Part shown: positions 42,196 to 43,367 of the stretch, in pieces
Layout of the letters: the number at the start of each line of letters is the position of its first letter
Position numbering within the stretch: position 1 is the first letter of the stretch
Assembly (NCBI GenBank): GCA_023402075.1
Contig: JAEXCS010000009.1
Coordinates: 1-43,367, forward strand
Reading direction: 5' to 3'
Length of the DNA: 43,367 bases
DNA from: Bacillota bacterium
Lineage (GTDB): Bacteria; Bacillota; Clostridia; Oscillospirales; Oscillospiraceae
Made by a program: the position numbers and the translations under genes
Notes under the pieces: generated by a model
Database searches by the model: none
What the model was told of the DNA's origin: nothing
What the model saw: the letters and a program-made list of their open reading frames with translations, nothing else

Positions 42196-43011
42196 ATGAA
42201 TCGATTAGATAAACCGGTCGTTACAGGTGAAACCATCAGAGCTATGGAGGACATGTCCTTTTTTACCCATTCTCTCATTTTCGATGACTTGCTGATTGTT
42301 GCCCAAAAAGAAACAAACTGCTTTGTATTAAAGACGAAGGATGGGCTGATCGTTATAGATGCAATCTGGCCCGCCCAAGAAGCCTTTGATGCCATCATAA
42401 ATGCAATCAAGGAGGTCGGATGGAATCCGGATGCCATCAAAAAACTGGTTTTAACCCATGGGCATGTGGATCATACGGGGTGCGGGAAATGGCTTGTTGA
42501 ACAGTTCCATGTAGATACATACCTCTCAGAAGCGGATGATATGTATTGGCAGGAGCACCCAACCAAGCCTGATAGGCCCGAAACATGGAAGGACTATAAG
42601 ATTGACCACTATCTGAAAGATGGAGACACCATCACATTAGGCGACAAAATAATATGCGTTTACAGTACACCCGGTCATACGCCAGGATGCCTGAGTTATA
42701 TATTTCCGGTCAAAGAAAACGAGGAAATACATATGGCGGCCTTGTGGGGAGGGACCACACTCCCATGGACAAAGCCCGGTGTGGAACAATATCTGAAATC
42801 CTTGGAGTACTTTAAAGACGCAGCAATACAAAAAAACGCAGATGTGGCTTTAAGTAATCATACAGCCATTGACAATGGGCTGGAACGCATTGCATATTCC
42901 AGGAAAAGAATGGCCTACATGCCTAATATCTATATCATTGGGTCGGATGCATTTCGAGACTACTGTCAGGTTTTTCGGACGATGAGCCACGAAGTTTTAA
43001 AAAGATTATGA
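42196..43011 (+). CDS. MBL-fold metallo-hydrolase
   Basis: The 271-residue protein has the metallo-beta-lactamase fold with HGHVDH (88-93), the STPGHTPGCLSYIF loop with a further metal His, and a late His in LSNHTAIDNG. NCFVLKTKDGLIVIDAIWP starts the fold. No signal peptide is seen, so it is probably a cytosolic hydrolase and not a secreted lactamase; the substrate is unknown. Its RBS is in the 3' arm of a 12-bp inverted repeat, suggesting translational or operator control. The gene is AT-rich like the VOC and msrA genes. Confidence 0.9.
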   Translation: MNRLDKPVVTGETIRAMEDMSFFTHSLIFDDLLIVAQKETNCFVLKTKDGLIVIDAIWPAQEAFDAIINAIKEVGWNPDAIKKLVLTHGHVDHTGCGKWLVEQFHVDTYLSEADDMYWQEHPTKPDRPETWKDYKIDHYLKDGDTITLGDKIICVYSTPGHTPGCLSYIFPVKENEEIHMAALWGGTTLPWTKPGVEQYLKSLEYFKDAAIQKNADVALSNHTAIDNGLERIAYSRKRMAYMPNIYIIGSDAFRDYCQVFRTMSHEVLKRL

Positions 43012-43111
43012 AGAACACAGCGACGGCAAGCAATATGAACTTTGTTTTATGATAAGTAACGAATTATCTAAGTATGGGTACAAAAATTGCAATAAGGAGC
43101 GTGTATTTATC

Positions 43112-43367
43112 TTGACAAACTACATGGAAACAGGGTCGCAGAATCCCTATTACAATCTGGCGTTTGAGGAGACTGCGCTGGCCCGAAGACAGTCGGGAGA
43201 CTATCTGCTCTTGTGGCAGAACGACAACACCATCGTGATTGGCCAGAATCAAAATGCGGAGGCAGAGATTAACCGCGCCTTTGTGGAAAAGCACGGCATC
43301 CATGTGGTCCGCCGCACGACCGGCGGCGGCGCGGTCTATCACGACATGGGAAACTTAAATTATTCGT
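43112..43367 (+). CDS. lplA: Lipoate-protein ligase A (5' part)
   Basis: The frame begins at TTG 43112 after AATAAGGAGCGTG and runs off the window end after 85 codons. The translation NPYYNLAFEETALARRQSGDY, then WQNDNTIVIGQNQNAEAEIN, and RRTTGGGAVYHDMGNLNYS is the standard N-terminal half of lipoate-protein ligases, which attach scavenged lipoate to dehydrogenase or GcvH carrier proteins. An in-frame ATG at 43124 is a weaker alternative because it has no close Shine-Dalgarno. Base composition returns to GC-rich here. Confidence 0.93.
   Translation, partial: MTNYMETGSQNPYYNLAFEETALARRQSGDYLLLWQNDNTIVIGQNQNAEAEINRAFVEKHGIHVVRRTTGGGAVYHDMGNLNYS

Noticed and set aside
1..43367. CRISPR arrays, tRNA or rRNA genes, insertion-sequence transposases, prophage genes
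   Set aside because: No regularly spaced repeats, cloverleaf genes, rRNA segments or transposase/integrase motifs were recognised in this window.

Overview
The window looks like chromosomal DNA of a Gram-positive, moderately GC-rich Clostridia member, most likely in or near the Oscillospiraceae. The basis is AG-rich ribosome-binding sites (including before GTG and TTG starts), near-consensus sigma-A promoters, a T-box leader, many intrinsic terminators, and families common in gut Clostridia (DUF4914, DUF3870, DUF1858, WYL regulators, YlaK-type PhoH). The taxonomic call is inference from gene content; no rRNA or tRNA gene was seen.

Layout. 1-7.3 kb: tail of a probable polysaccharide deacetylase, an HD-GYP c-di-GMP phosphodiesterase, a PEPCK-like DUF4914 protein, DUF3870, a D-glutamate-cyclase-like protein behind an attenuator-like leader, a four-helix EamA/DMT transporter behind a compact terminator leader resembling the guanidine-IV (mepA) riboswitch, and a zinc-ribbon protein plus WYL regulator sharing a palindromic operator. 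7.5-13.5 kb: a disulfide oxidoreductase, a 1-Cys peroxiredoxin, a small inverted-repeat element, a frameshifted PIN-PhoH ATPase and an EAL-CBS-GGDEF protein. 13.8-23 kb: a ppx-ppk-DUF4177-like polyphosphate operon and a carA-carB operon whose CarB is fused in frame to a full-length diaminopimelate-epimerase domain with one catalytic Cys replaced by Ser.

23-31.5 kb is a metal-handling region. znuA is divergent from znuCB; a Fur-family gene (probable zur) and a COG0523 GTPase follow. Three similar 21-bp palindromes at the znuA/znuC and zur promoters give a coherent predicted Zur regulon. Convergent to it is a tightly coupled three-gene operon: a leaderless binding-protein-fold protein with an N-terminal DUF1858 domain, a HypB/UreG/CooC-like P-loop GTPase with CxxC motifs, and an ABC ATPase without a permease. 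This is my best candidate for an undescribed system, perhaps cytosolic metal or cofactor delivery.

31.8-43.4 kb: a DEAD-box helicase with a DbpA RNA-binding domain; a T-box-controlled pair (HcxA-like Fe-ADH-family oxidoreductase and BASS transporter), specifier tentatively AUC (Ile); a CotA-like multicopper oxidase; then visibly more AT-rich genes (VOC, MsrA, a radical-SAM remnant, a UvrD-like helicase, an MBL hydrolase behind an RBS-masking inverted repeat); and the start of a lipoate-protein ligase gene cut by the window end.
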